Shown: in pieces, positions 8,597 through 17,525 of the stretch
How positions within the stretch are numbered: position 1 is the first letter of the stretch
How the letters are laid out: each line of letters starts with the position of its first letter
Origin: Devosia salina
GTDB taxonomy: Bacteria > Pseudomonadota > Alphaproteobacteria > Rhizobiales > Devosiaceae
DNA length: 64,000 nt
NCBI RefSeq assembly: GCF_019504385.1
Contig: NZ_CP080590.1
Coordinates: 2,274,001-2,338,000 of the forward strand
Direction of reading: 5' to 3'
Notes under the pieces: model-generated
Database searches by the model: none
What the model was told of the DNA's origin: nothing
What the model saw: only the letters and a program-made list of their open reading frames with translations
Made by a program: the position numbers and the translations under genes

Positions 8597-9469
8597 TCAA
8601 GACAAGCTCAGCCTTTGAGCAACCAACTTAATATGTGCCAAACCGCGCCGGTACGCCTGCACATCGAAATGCTCAAGCATCAGCGGCACGTCACGACCGA
8701 GCCTATGTATCTCGGACAGGTAGGCGGCATAGTCGAGATTACCCTCGCCAGGCGGCACTTCGTCCATGTGGAACGAGATTGTACCTGGGCCACCCTGCAT
8801 TACTATATCCTTGGCGTGGCAAGAAACCACCCAGGGCCCCAGAAGCGCAAAGGCTTCCCGGATCATGCGCCCACTGTTGAAGTAGAGCCTTGGTGTGATC
8901 ACCATGTTCACCGCATCGATATGGGCGCCGAACTGCGGGCGGTCGATCGCCTTGAGTAGCTTCAGGTAGTTCTCGGCCGTGTCGGTGACGAGCCAGGGCA
9001 CCATCTCAAGCGAGAATTTGGTCCGCTTTGGCTTGACCGCGTCGATCACATAGCGGGCCGTATCGACAGCCCGCTGAAATCCCGCTTCACTCTGGTTATC
9101 GGGATGCGGGCCATAGTCGTAGTTGTCACTCAACTGCCACGGATCACCTGCATGGCCGACCGTGCCATGAAAGGCAACGCAGGCCCGGGCACCCATCTCC
9201 TCGGCGAGCGCCAACTGGTGGACGGCATAGTCGAGATTAGCCCGTCGTTGTGCATCGTCATGCGCAATGAGGTTCTTCCACGCGCCACCCTCGGCGATGA
9301 CGACATCAGCAGCAGCCATGGCCTTGACGATAGCGGCGATCTCCTCGTGCTTGTCGATGCTGATATTGGGCATATAGGCGGCGTTGTATCCGAACTCCAC
9401 ATGCGCGCGTGCATATGCGTCCGGATCGCCCTGATAGTCGATGCCATAGCCGCCGATCCGAAGGGTCAT
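8597..9469 (-). CDS. Sugar phosphate isomerase/epimerase (xylose isomerase-like TIM barrel)
   Basis: 290-residue AP_endonuc_2-type TIM-barrel protein. These enzymes isomerise or epimerise sugars and keto-acids using a divalent metal. The usual metal ligands are recognisable: Glu in FSLEMVPW, Asp in GAHIDAVNM, His in VSCHAKDIV and Glu in LMLEHFD. Its start overlaps the stop of the upstream zinc dehydrogenase by four bases (ATGA), so the two are translationally coupled and probably act in one pathway, for example oxidation then isomerisation of a sugar or polyol. The substrate cannot be told from sequence. Confidence 0.85.
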   Translation of the reverse strand: MTLRIGGYGIDYQGDPDAYARAHVEFGYNAAYMPNISIDKHEEIAAIVKAMAAADVVIAEGGAWKNLIAHDDAQRRANLDYAVHQLALAEEMGARACVAFHGTVGHAGDPWQLSDNYDYGPHPDNQSEAGFQRAVDTARYVIDAVKPKRTKFSLEMVPWLVTDTAENYLKLLKAIDRPQFGAHIDAVNMVITPRLYFNSGRMIREAFALLGPWVVSCHAKDIVMQGGPGTISFHMDEVPPGEGNLDYAAYLSEIHRLGRDVPLMLEHFDVQAYRRGLAHIKLVAQRLSLS

Positions 9470-10524
9470 TGTACGTCCTCCGGCTGCGAATTGTGCTGGT
9501 TCCGATGCTCCGGCACCCCGGCTGGGTAGAGCAGAACCTTGCCGCAGGACCCTGTTTCCTGCAGCGCGAAAGCCTTCGCCACATCTGCCATGCTGAAGCG
9601 GTGTGTCATAAGCGCGTCGAGCAATGGCCGCGCATCGCGCAGGCGTTGCATCATCGCGTCGCCAAACCGATCATGGTTCCAGTGCCAGCAGCCATAGATT
9701 TCGACTCCCTTGCCGGTAATGCGTTTGACCGGCAACTCACCCGACCAAGTGACGAAGGAAAGGCGGCCGCGGGCGCGGATTAGTTCCAGAACAACTGGTG
9801 GCGCCGAAGGATTGTTGCTGGTCTCGATGCCGGCATCGGCGCCGTATCCGCCGGTTAGAGCCTGCACCTGCTGAAGAATGTCCTCCGCCCGCGGATCGAG
9901 AACAAGTTCCGCACCGAGCTTGCGCGCCAGTTCAGCCCGATAGGGATGAAGCTCGAGCGCGATGACACGCGCACCTATTGTCCTGCCATTGACCACCGCT
10001 CCAAGGCCGACTGCGCCGCAACCAGACACAAGCAGGGTCTCACCGGCCTTGACCCCCATTCGCTCCATCGCAGTGAAACTGGGCCCAAGGGCACAAACTG
10101 CCATCGCCGCATGATCGGTCTCGATGTCGTCAGGTACCTTGTGCAGCAGGTAGTCGGGCTTTAGCAGATAATCTGCATAGGTGCCGATACCGCTGGTTGA
10201 TCCGGTTTCGACCAACAGGTCACGCTGCTCGATGCAGTGGATATGCTCGCCCGCCTCGCAGGCCGGACAGGTGCCGCATCCGGCATGCGGCATGACGATG
10301 ACCCGGTCGCCAGTCCTGAGCCGCGTCGAATTAGCCGCATCGACAACAAGTCCCACTGCTTCGTGACCAAGTTCGCACGAATGCGTTCCGGCGCGCCAAC
10401 CCTGCCATTCCGTACACATGGGTGCGACAAGGATCTTCACCTTGACGACATCTCCGCTGGCACGCGGTTCGGCCCGGTCCGTCATCATTGCCTGACGCGG
10501 ACCGTCTATCTCTACGCTGAAAAT
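9466..10524 (-). CDS. Zinc-binding MDR dehydrogenase, probably started at ATT
   Basis: Medium-chain alcohol/polyol dehydrogenase. It has the structural zinc cysteines (CGTCPACEAGEHIHC), GHEAVG, and a nucleotide-binding motif in LVSGCGAVGLGAV. The first ATG (10488) would give 340 residues but cuts off the usual first strand and has no ribosome-binding site. Upstream in the same frame the text reads FSVEIDGPRQA, just as the family begins. The only plausible initiator there is ATT at 10524, five bases after a perfect AAGGAGG; a stop codon lies just before that. The ATT start (352 residues) is therefore preferred, with ATG 10488 as the conservative choice. Coupled by ATGA to the isomerase gene. 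Confidence 0.82.
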   Translation of the reverse strand: MFSVEIDGPRQAMMTDRAEPRASGDVVKVKILVAPMCTEWQGWRAGTHSCELGHEAVGLVVDAANSTRLRTGDRVIVMPHAGCGTCPACEAGEHIHCIEQRDLLVETGSTSGIGTYADYLLKPDYLLHKVPDDIETDHAAMAVCALGPSFTAMERMGVKAGETLLVSGCGAVGLGAVVNGRTIGARVIALELHPYRAELARKLGAELVLDPRAEDILQQVQALTGGYGADAGIETSNNPSAPPVVLELIRARGRLSFVTWSGELPVKRITGKGVEIYGCWHWNHDRFGDAMMQRLRDARPLLDALMTHRFSMADVAKAFALQETGSCGKVLLYPAGVPEHRNQHNSQPEDVQ

Positions 10525-11113
10525 TTCTTCCTCCTTCGATCAGCCATTTGGCTGCTCACTTCTGCGGTGAGTGCCCCATGCTAGCTTCGGTGAGGTACGT
10601 AAGGCAACAAGCAACCTTTTGGGCGGAAGTGCCCTGATCGTGCCGCGTCTTCGGCTCAGGCGTATGAGGGAACCTATTGATCCTGAGCATGAAGCTTAGA
10701 ACCGCACATGGCCGATTGCTGCTCCAGAAGAGATGCCTCGCCTGCCCTTGTCTGCTTTCGATGCCCTCCTTCCACAGCCTGGCAGTCCGGTCTCCACCCC
10801 ATTAGAGCGTTTCTGCTGAGCCGTTTCGGATGGCAGCTTTCCGGAAATCGACCGAGGGGCCCGGATGTCTTCTGTGGATGGCCCCCGCATTGCAAGAGGT
10901 AATTCGGTGTTCTGGCGCGTTGGTCGGGTGCAGTCTTCTGTCCGGCCTGTTGATGCAGTCAGTAGAGACTGCTGGCCCTGATGGGGCCGGCGAACAGGGT
11001 CCCAATCTTAAATTCAGGCTATGATGCCTCAGACATTCGACGGGTTGTCCCTGTTTCCGGCCTGACCGGTTTCGCCATCACATCGCGTCGCTCTCACAAC
11101 TTCATGGAGCCGG
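10525..11113. other. Gap between the dehydrogenase and the RraA fragment
   Basis: About 590 bases with no recognisable gene; only short overlapping open frames. The 3' half of the truncated rraA-like gene should have been here, but no trace of its C-terminal motifs was found, suggesting replacement or deletion. Confidence 0.45.
10530..10536 (-). promoter_or_regulatory. Ribosome-binding site deciding an ATT start
   Basis: Perfect AAGGAGG on the minus strand, five bases before ATT 10524 and far from the first ATG (10488). It is the main argument for the upstream start of the zinc dehydrogenase. Confidence 0.6.
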
Positions 11114-11422
11114 TTAGGCCAGCATCAACTCTCCCATGAGCGAGTTGGTGAGATCGCCACCCGCATCAACGACGATGACGTCGCCCGGCTCGGCCATATC
11201 GATGGCCTTATGGAGCATGAGATTGTCGCCCGGCCGCGTCTTGACGGTCAGCGCCGGGCCGGCCAGCTGCCCGTCCCGATGCATCATGGCGAGACGCGGA
11301 CCGGCAGCACTCATGCGATGCATGCTGTCGCTCACATTGGCGACGGGAAGCGTCCGAAATTGCTCCACCAGTTCGCCGGAGACCCGCCTTTGGCGCTGGA
11401 GGACTCGGAATCCAGGGATCAT
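11114..11422 (-). pseudogene. Truncated RraA-family protein (N-terminal half)
   Basis: 102 residues matching the first half of the RraA/HMG-aldolase-like family: LPVANVSDSMHRM, LAGPALTVKTRPGDNLM and EPGDVIVVDAGGDLTNSLMGELM are all textbook. Members are normally about 210-230 residues. The second half, with the G-x-IRD segment that supplies the conserved Arg-Asp of the active site, is absent: the frame stops right after GELMLA and no other frame continues it. The start overlaps the stop of the upstream 2-hydroxyacid dehydrogenase by four bases, so it was once a coupled partner. A short product may still be made but should be inactive. Confidence 0.8.
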
Positions 11423-12432
11423 TGCAGGCCTCCTGCCAACTGAACTGCGGCACTCTTTGATAGCTGCTCGCGATTGACGATGCGGCTGGCTGGCAGCGGG
11501 CGACCCGCGAGGTAGTCGATGACGCCTTGGGCTGCCTCGACACCCACCCGGGCATTGGCCGCGGTGGTGACGCCACCGATATGGGGTGTCAGGACGACCC
11601 GGTCGCTAGCAAAGAAGGGATGGTCCGCAGCGGGCGGCTCCTTGGCAAAGGTATCAAGGCCGGCGCCGGCGATTTTTCCGGCGTCGAGTGCCTCGATCAA
11701 TGCCGCCTCATCGATAAGCCCGCCCCGCGCCGTGTTGATGAGGATAGCATCCTCTCGCATCAGGGCCAGCGACCCGCGATTGATCAGGCCGCGCGTCTGT
11801 TCGGTCAGCGGGCAATGAAGGCTGATGACATCGCAGTTTTGCAACAGGTCCTCAACCGAGCTCGCGCGCCCCACACCGCAGCGCACGAAGACCTCGTCGG
11901 CGGCGAATGGGTCATAGGCGATGACGGCCATGTCGAAGGCCTTGGCCAGGCGCGCAGTGTGCTGGGCAATAGCCCCGAAGGCGACCAGCCCCATGGTCGA
12001 TCCGGCAAGCTCGCGACCCTTGAAATCGGGCTTTTCCCAACGTCCCTCCCGCAAGCCCCGGTCGAGTGGCACCAGGCGCTTGGCCACCGCGACCAGCAAG
12101 GCCAGGGCATGCTCGGCGACCGAAACCGCATTGGCTCCCGAGGCGACGATGACCGGCACGTCATGGGCGCTTGCTGCATCGAGGTCAATATTGTCGACCC
12201 CCACGCCATGCTTGGAAACTATCCTGAGTTGCGGAGCGATCTCAAAGATCGGGGCCTCGATGCGGCCCATGCGCGAAATGATTGCGATCGGCCGGTGCTC
12301 GACCACATGGGACCTGAGCACCTCTGCATCCGCATAGGCCGGGAGATAGACCGGCTCATAGCCGGCCTCGCTCAGCACGGCCACGGCGGCTGGAGCCAGG
12401 CTTGGCCCGGTGATCAGGATAGTCGATGCCAT
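11419..12432 (-). CDS. D-2-hydroxyacid dehydrogenase (SerA-like) with altered dinucleotide motif
   Basis: 337-residue D-isomer-specific 2-hydroxyacid dehydrogenase, probably oxidising a hydroxyacid with NAD(P). The catalytic set is present: Arg in NTARGGLIDE, Glu in DTFAKEPP and His in LTPHIGG. The Rossmann GxGxxG motif reads A-F-G-A-I-A around residues 151-156, with two of three glycines replaced by alanine, which is unusual and may weaken or change cofactor binding. It precedes the rraA fragment with a four-base overlap and is divergent from the LysR gene, which probably regulates it. Confidence 0.85.
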   Translation of the reverse strand: MASTILITGPSLAPAAVAVLSEAGYEPVYLPAYADAEVLRSHVVEHRPIAIISRMGRIEAPIFEIAPQLRIVSKHGVGVDNIDLDAASAHDVPVIVASGANAVSVAEHALALLVAVAKRLVPLDRGLREGRWEKPDFKGRELAGSTMGLVAFGAIAQHTARLAKAFDMAVIAYDPFAADEVFVRCGVGRASSVEDLLQNCDVISLHCPLTEQTRGLINRGSLALMREDAILINTARGGLIDEAALIEALDAGKIAGAGLDTFAKEPPAADHPFFASDRVVLTPHIGGVTTAANARVGVEAAQGVIDYLAGRPLPASRIVNREQLSKSAAVQLAGGLQ

Positions 12433-12535
12433 AAATCCTCCTAGCCGGCCTTCCGCCGGTCTATGAGGAACCTTATCAATAGACAGTCTAAATCAAAGCG
12501 GGTAATTCTTTCCATTATAATTAGAGAAACTTAAC
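12433..12535. promoter_or_regulatory. Divergent promoter region with possible LysR site
   Basis: AT-rich 103-base gap between the 2-hydroxyacid dehydrogenase and the LysR gene. An ATTATAAT palindrome at 12514-12521 sits inside a looser symmetric stretch (TTCT...AGAGAA), a plausible LysR-type site. Base composition contrasts sharply with the GC-rich flanks. Confidence 0.35.
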
Positions 12536-13438
12536 ATGGACACAAGGCAACTCAAGTCGCTGACGGCCATTGCCCGCACCGGCAGCTTTGCCCGGGCGGC
12601 CGAACTGGTCAACCTGACGCCCTCGGCGGTCAGCCAGCAGATTCAAGCACTTGAGTCGGAAGTCGGGGCATCTCTCTTCGATCGCTCCAGCCGCCCCCCC
12701 AGCCTCACACCGGCAGGCATGCAGATGGTCAGCCTTGCCGAGGAAGTGCTCCGCCTCACCGACTCCGTCGTAGATGCGATCAACGGCACGAGCATCAGCG
12801 GCACCCTTTCCCTTGGGTCTGTTCGCACCAGTGCTCTTGGCCTCCTGCCAAACGCCATTACCCGTCTCAATGCTCTTTATCCGCAGGTGCGCACCAAGTT
12901 GCGCGTTTCGATGTCCGAGACGTTGATGTCTGATGTCGTGGTGGGTCGGCTCGACGCGGCGATGGTGGCCGAAATCAACGAATTTCCGTCGACATTGCGC
13001 TGGCGTCCGTTCCTGCGCGAACCCCTCTTGGTGATCGCCCCGCCCGGAACCGCAGCGGGATCAGCCTCGGATTTGCTGGCAAGATTTCCCTTCGTGCGGT
13101 TCCGCAGCAATGTCCCACTTGCTCATATGATCGACCGCGAATTGGCCAGGATGAATGTCGTACTCAACGAGGTCGCCGAAATGGACACAGTCTCCTCAAT
13201 CACGGCCTGTGTCATCAATGGGCTGGGCGTATCAGTCGTGCCGCAGATTGCGGTTGCGGAAAGCAGCGTGCCGCTCGTCACCGCCCCTTTCGGCAATCCC
13301 CAGGTGTTTCGGCAGATCGGATTGATCGAGTCGCGTTCGGGGGCCAAGGCCGTGCTGATCGACGAACTTCACCGGCAATTGGTGGCAGCTAGCGGTTCCT
13401 TCGGATGGACCGGCCTGGAAATGGGCGATCAGGAGTGA
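12536..13438 (+). CDS. LysR family transcriptional regulator
   Basis: 300-residue LysR regulator of normal length. The winged helix-turn-helix is at residues 1-60 (RQLKSLTAIARTGSFARAAE, then LTPSAVSQQIQALESEVGASL), followed by an effector-binding domain in the usual two-lobed layout. It is divergent from the hydroxyacid dehydrogenase across an AT-rich gap, the classic arrangement for a LysR regulator controlling its neighbour. The inducer is unknown, probably a substrate or product of the 8.6-12.4 kb enzymes. Confidence 0.92.
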   Translation: MDTRQLKSLTAIARTGSFARAAELVNLTPSAVSQQIQALESEVGASLFDRSSRPPSLTPAGMQMVSLAEEVLRLTDSVVDAINGTSISGTLSLGSVRTSALGLLPNAITRLNALYPQVRTKLRVSMSETLMSDVVVGRLDAAMVAEINEFPSTLRWRPFLREPLLVIAPPGTAAGSASDLLARFPFVRFRSNVPLAHMIDRELARMNVVLNEVAEMDTVSSITACVINGLGVSVVPQIAVAESSVPLVTAPFGNPQVFRQIGLIESRSGAKAVLIDELHRQLVAASGSFGWTGLEMGDQE

Positions 13439-13521
13439 CGTTGTGAGGGGGAGCGGTGGGCGCGGCGAGTGGACCGTCTCGCCTCGTCACAGCAACGCGA
13501 TCCTGATCGGGGATCATGAGT

Positions 13522-13552
13522 GGCAGGAATGGGGCGCGTTGCTGCCCGACGG
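13522..13552 (+). repeat. Dispersed intergenic motif, copy C
   Basis: GGCAGGAATGGGGCGCG running to CTGCCCGACGG, in the convergent gap between the LysR gene and the ABC ATPase gene. Best preserved of the three copies when compared with A and B. Confidence 0.5.
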
Positions 13553-13723
13553 ATTATTAAAGGCCCCTGCCCTTCCCGCCAGGTTCGAGTCAGAGCCAGA
13601 AAGAGAGAGTGCCACCCGACGGACCGACCAGTAGAGCACAACAATTCCCCGATCCTAAGTTTCACTGCCTGGGTGCTTATTCTCGAAGCGGGTGCTGCTC
13701 GAACCCTCGCGCTGCGGCGCCAG

Positions 13724-14716
13724 CTAAATCTTAATCGGAAAAGGTGCAGCAAAATGACATGCCGCAGCCTGACCTGGCGCCACTTCTGCCAATGGCGGTA
13801 CTTTCTCCCGGCATAGTGGTTGGGCCAAAGGACAACGCGTATGGAAACTACAGCCTGGCGGAACCTTGGTGGGGCTAGGCACGTCGCCCTCCAGGACGAT
13901 CCGATTTCCTTTTCGCGTAGGATCCGGTTCCGGCGCTGCAGAGAGCAGCGCCTGGGTGTAGGGGTGATGCGGCGCACCATAGACTTGGTTTTTGGGGCCG
14001 ATTTCCACCACCCGTCCCAGATACATCACCATGACGCGGTCGGCGATATGTTGGACCACCGCCAGGTCATGGGCGATGAACAGATAAGAGAAGCCGCGCT
14101 GGGCCTGCAAGTCCTGCAACAGGTTAACGATCTGCGCCTGCACAGATACGTCCAGCGCCGAGACAGGTTCATCCGCCACAATGAAGGCCGGGTCGAGCGC
14201 AATAGCCCGGGCAATGCCAATTCGCTGGCGCTGACCGCCCGAAAATTGCCGTGGATGCCGGTCCATGGCGGCAGTCGGCAGGCCGACCTGTTCCAGCAGC
14301 GCCGCCACTGCGTCGCGCTTTTGTCGCACCGAGCCCGCTAGTCCGAACACTTCGAGCGGCTCGGCGATGATCTGGCCCACCGTGCGGCGCGGACTGAGCG
14401 AGCCATAAGGGTCCTGGAACACCATCTGCATCTTCTGCCGCAATTGCCGCAGACCAGCCTTGCTCAGCGTTGTCAGGTCCTGACCCTCGAAATAGATCTG
14501 TCCCTGGCTCGGTTCGATCAGGCGCAGCAGCAGCCGGCCGAGCGTGGATTTGCCGCAGCCCGATTCACCCACCACGGCCAGCGTTTCACCGCGCTTGACG
14601 TCAAAATCGACGCCATCCACCGCATGAACGGGCGGTCTGGCGGGCCGGAAGCCGATGCCCCCGGCATCGCCGAACACCTTGCCTAGATTTTCTGCACGCA
14701 ACAGGGGGGCGGTCAT
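13724..14716 (-). CDS. Dipeptide-type ABC transporter ATP-binding protein (DppF-like)
   Basis: Second ATPase of a peptide/nickel-family importer, powering uptake at the inner membrane. Walker A GESGCGKST, signature FSGGQRQRIGIARA and Walker B FIVADEPVSALD are intact. The C-terminal oligopeptide-transporter domain carries the cysteine-rich PPGCSFHTRCPLAQPLC segment. The frame is open upstream, but ATG 14716 overlaps the upstream ATPase stop (ATGA) and gives MTAPLLRAENL, a typical beginning, at 330 residues. It is the last gene of the nine-gene operon. Confidence 0.92.
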   Translation of the reverse strand: MTAPLLRAENLGKVFGDAGGIGFRPARPPVHAVDGVDFDVKRGETLAVVGESGCGKSTLGRLLLRLIEPSQGQIYFEGQDLTTLSKAGLRQLRQKMQMVFQDPYGSLSPRRTVGQIIAEPLEVFGLAGSVRQKRDAVAALLEQVGLPTAAMDRHPRQFSGGQRQRIGIARAIALDPAFIVADEPVSALDVSVQAQIVNLLQDLQAQRGFSYLFIAHDLAVVQHIADRVMVMYLGRVVEIGPKNQVYGAPHHPYTQALLSAAPEPDPTRKGNRIVLEGDVPSPTKVPPGCSFHTRCPLAQPLCREKVPPLAEVAPGQAAACHFAAPFPIKI

Positions 14717-15693
14717 TGGGCGTTCTCCCCGGCAACCCAGCAGGCCGCCTTGTGGTTCACACTCATGTCGAACATGGGTGGCATCTCCTGCTGGCATCGA
14801 ACCTGCCGCACCTCGCAGCGGGCATAGAAGGGACAGCCCTGGCGCACCGAACCCGCGGGCGGCACCGAGCCCGCAATCTGGTAGAGCCGGGCGCGATCAT
14901 CGTTAAGACGGGGGATCGAGCGCAGCAGGCCCTGCGTATAGGGATGTCGGGGATCTGCGAAAATCGAATTCACATCCGCATCCTCAACAACTCGTCCCGC
15001 ATACATCACCACTACACGGTCGCAGACTTCGGCGATAACCCCCAGATCGTGTGAGATCAGCAGAACGGCGGAATTGGTCTTGTTGCGGATGGACTTCATC
15101 AGCTCGAGCACCTGTGCCTGAATGGTGACATCCAGTGCCGTGGTCGGCTCATCAGCGATCAGCAGTTTGGGATTGCAGGCCAGCGCCATGGCAATCATGA
15201 CACGCTGGCGCATGCCGCCGGAGAACTGGTGTGGATAGGCGCCCATGCGCGAAGCCGGATCGGGAATGCCGACAAGGCCCAGCATCTCGATGGCCTTTTC
15301 GCGGCGCGTGCGCGGATCCAGACGCTCATGCAGCTTGATCGCCTCTTCAATTTGGTCGCCGATGGTCATCACCGGATTGAGCGAACTCATCGGCTCCTGA
15401 AAAATCATGGCGATATCGCGGCCGCGTATGGCAGGCATCCGCGATTTTGGCAGCTTGAGTAGGTCCTGGCCCTCGAAGGCAATACTGCCCGAGACGATCC
15501 GTCCTGGCGGCTCGGGAATAAGCCTTAGGATGGACAGCGAAGTGATCGACTTGCCAGATCCGGATTCCCCGACGAGGCCGACGGCGCCCCCCATTTCGAT
15601 CTCAAAACCCACCGAATCCACCACCCGGATGGGGTTCTGTGGTGAACCGAACTCCACCGAGAGGTCTTTGATACTCAACAACGGCTTATTCAT
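14713..15693 (-). CDS. Dipeptide-type ABC transporter ATP-binding protein (DppD-like)
   Basis: First ATPase of the same importer, 326 residues. Walker A is GESGSGKS, the signature is FSGGMRQRVMIAMA and Walker B is LLIADEPTTALD. The C-terminal oligo_HPY region has the cysteine-containing GCPFYARCEVRQVRC. It overlaps the upstream permease by four bases and the downstream ATPase by four bases, showing tight translational coupling of the transporter subunits. Confidence 0.92.
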   Translation of the reverse strand: MNKPLLSIKDLSVEFGSPQNPIRVVDSVGFEIEMGGAVGLVGESGSGKSITSLSILRLIPEPPGRIVSGSIAFEGQDLLKLPKSRMPAIRGRDIAMIFQEPMSSLNPVMTIGDQIEEAIKLHERLDPRTRREKAIEMLGLVGIPDPASRMGAYPHQFSGGMRQRVMIAMALACNPKLLIADEPTTALDVTIQAQVLELMKSIRNKTNSAVLLISHDLGVIAEVCDRVVVMYAGRVVEDADVNSIFADPRHPYTQGLLRSIPRLNDDRARLYQIAGSVPPAGSVRQGCPFYARCEVRQVRCQQEMPPMFDMSVNHKAACWVAGENAQ

Positions 15694-16571
15694 TCGCTGA
15701 TCTCCGGATCAAGGACGTCCCGAATGGCATCGCCGATGAGGTTGAAGGACAACACTACCAGGGTGATGGCAAAACCAGCGCCGATGATCGGCCAGGGCGA
15801 ACCGAAGATATTGCTTAAGCCGTCGCGGATGATATTGCCCCAGCTCGGATGGGGCGGCCGCGTGCCCATGCCGAGAAAGCTCAATGCCGCTTCCAGGCGA
15901 ATGGCCGAGGCCACCCAAAGGGTCATCAGCACCACAATCGGCGCCGCGATATTTGGCACGACATGGCGCAGAATGATAACCGGCGTGCGCACCCCGACTG
16001 CAATTGCCGCCTCAATATAAGGCTCCTGCTTGACCGACAGGGTCGATGCCCGTGCCACCCTGGCGAATCCAGGCACGAAGGCGATAGTCAAAACGATGAT
16101 GATGTTCCAGAATCCGCCGCCCAGCGCAGCCGAGATGATGATGGCCAGAAGCAGTTCGGGAAAGGCGAGCAGAAGATCGATGAGGCGGGTGACGAGGCGG
16201 TCAAATATGCCACCGAAATAGCCCGCAATCACCCCCAATGTGGTGCCGACCAGCGCCGCGAGTACCGGCGCGATAAGGCCGAAGATGAGCGAATTGCGGG
16301 AGCCATAGATTAATCGAGACAAAACGTCACGACCGAACTGGTCGGTACCCAGCCAGTTTTCCGCGGAGGGATAGGCATTGATCTTGAGATAGCTCTGCGC
16401 CAGCGGGTCATAGGGTGCCAGCATTGGCGCAAAGATCGCGATACAGCCGAAGATGAGGATTACGCAGGCCGCCACGATCGTCACGGGACGCCCCAGAAAG
16501 ATGGCGGCAAGACCGGTAAGAAACGGTGACTCGCCCCGACCGCTAGCCGGCGTGGTTTCGATACTGGTCAT
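15690..16571 (-). CDS. Dipeptide-type ABC transporter permease (DppC-like)
   Basis: 293-residue inner-membrane permease with about six membrane segments and the N-terminal OppC/DppC cap (LAPYDPLAQSYLKINAYPS, then WLGTDQFGRDVLSRLIYGSR). The EAA loop reads EAAIAVGVRTPVIILRHVVP. It pairs with the DppB-like permease immediately upstream, overlapping it by one base. Belongs to the GntR-linked operon. Confidence 0.92.
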   Translation of the reverse strand: MTSIETTPASGRGESPFLTGLAAIFLGRPVTIVAACVILIFGCIAIFAPMLAPYDPLAQSYLKINAYPSAENWLGTDQFGRDVLSRLIYGSRNSLIFGLIAPVLAALVGTTLGVIAGYFGGIFDRLVTRLIDLLLAFPELLLAIIISAALGGGFWNIIIVLTIAFVPGFARVARASTLSVKQEPYIEAAIAVGVRTPVIILRHVVPNIAAPIVVLMTLWVASAIRLEAALSFLGMGTRPPHPSWGNIIRDGLSNIFGSPWPIIGAGFAITLVVLSFNLIGDAIRDVLDPEISE

Positions 16572-17506
16572 TACTGAACCCGAATACGCGGATCGATCAC
16601 AATATAGGCGATGTCGATCAGGAGGTTGATGAAGACGACGAAGAAGGCGAAGATTACTGCGCCGGCTTGAATGACCGGATAATCCCGCTCGGCAATGGCG
16701 CTGATCAGCGTTTCTCCTAAGCCCGGTCGGTTGAACACCATCTCGATCGCCACCGACCCGGACAGTGTCGCCAGAAGGCTTAGTCCCAATCCCGTGGTGA
16801 TGGGCAGCAGCGCATTGCGCAGGCCGTGGCGGTATATGACGCGACCTTCCCTGGCGCCCTTGGCCCTGGCCGTGCGCACGTAGTCGCGTCCCAGCACCTC
16901 GAGCAACGAGGTGCGGGTAAGGCGACCCAAAAAGGCAGTCTTGACCATGGCCAGAGTCAGGGCCGGCAGGAACACGTGGTACATGCGGCTGGCGAAATCG
17001 GTGCCGCCGCCATTGATCGGGAACCAGCCCAGATTGAGTGCGAAGACAATCAGCAGCAGCGCCCCGAGATAAAAATCGGGAATGGCATAGCCGATCAGCG
17101 AAAAAATGCGCACGCCATTGTCCGGCAACTTGTTGCGATTGGTGGCGGCGAGCACGCCCAAAGGCACGCCAAAAAGCACCCCCATGCCGGTGGCGACGAT
17201 TGTCAGTTCGATTGTGTAGGGCAGATTGGTGGCGATGATCTGAGCCACGGGGGTATTGGAGACCAACGAGCGCCCCAGATTGAGCGTCAACATATCCCAG
17301 ATAAAGATGAAATATTGCTGCCAGAGCGGCAGGTTGAGCCCCATCTGCTCGCGGAACAATTCGAGCTGATCAGGCGTCGCCATGTCACCCAGCGCCACCT
17401 GCGCCGGGTCACCGGGAAGAATGCGGAGGGCCACGAAGACCAGCGTCAAGACCAACAGAACCGTTGGAATGGCGTCGACCAGACGCAATAAGATCATGCG
17501 GAGCAT
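16571..17506 (-). CDS. Dipeptide-type ABC transporter permease (DppB-like)
   Basis: 311-residue permease with the DppB/OppB signature: short N-terminal helix, ILPGDPAQVALG, LGRSLVSNTPV, and an EAA loop containing TARAKGAREGRVIYRHGLRN. About six membrane segments; normal length. It lies 19 bases after the binding-protein gene. With the DppC-like partner it forms the translocation pore of the importer. Confidence 0.92.
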   Translation of the reverse strand: MLRMILLRLVDAIPTVLLVLTLVFVALRILPGDPAQVALGDMATPDQLELFREQMGLNLPLWQQYFIFIWDMLTLNLGRSLVSNTPVAQIIATNLPYTIELTIVATGMGVLFGVPLGVLAATNRNKLPDNGVRIFSLIGYAIPDFYLGALLLIVFALNLGWFPINGGGTDFASRMYHVFLPALTLAMVKTAFLGRLTRTSLLEVLGRDYVRTARAKGAREGRVIYRHGLRNALLPITTGLGLSLLATLSGSVAIEMVFNRPGLGETLISAIAERDYPVIQAGAVIFAFFVVFINLLIDIAYIVIDPRIRVQ

Positions 17507-17525
17507 GTTCGCGACCCTCCCCGGA

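Noticed and set aside
10674..11024. Cluster of 60-75 codon frames on both strands
   Set aside because: They overlap each other in several frames with no ribosome-binding site or family hit; treated as non-coding.
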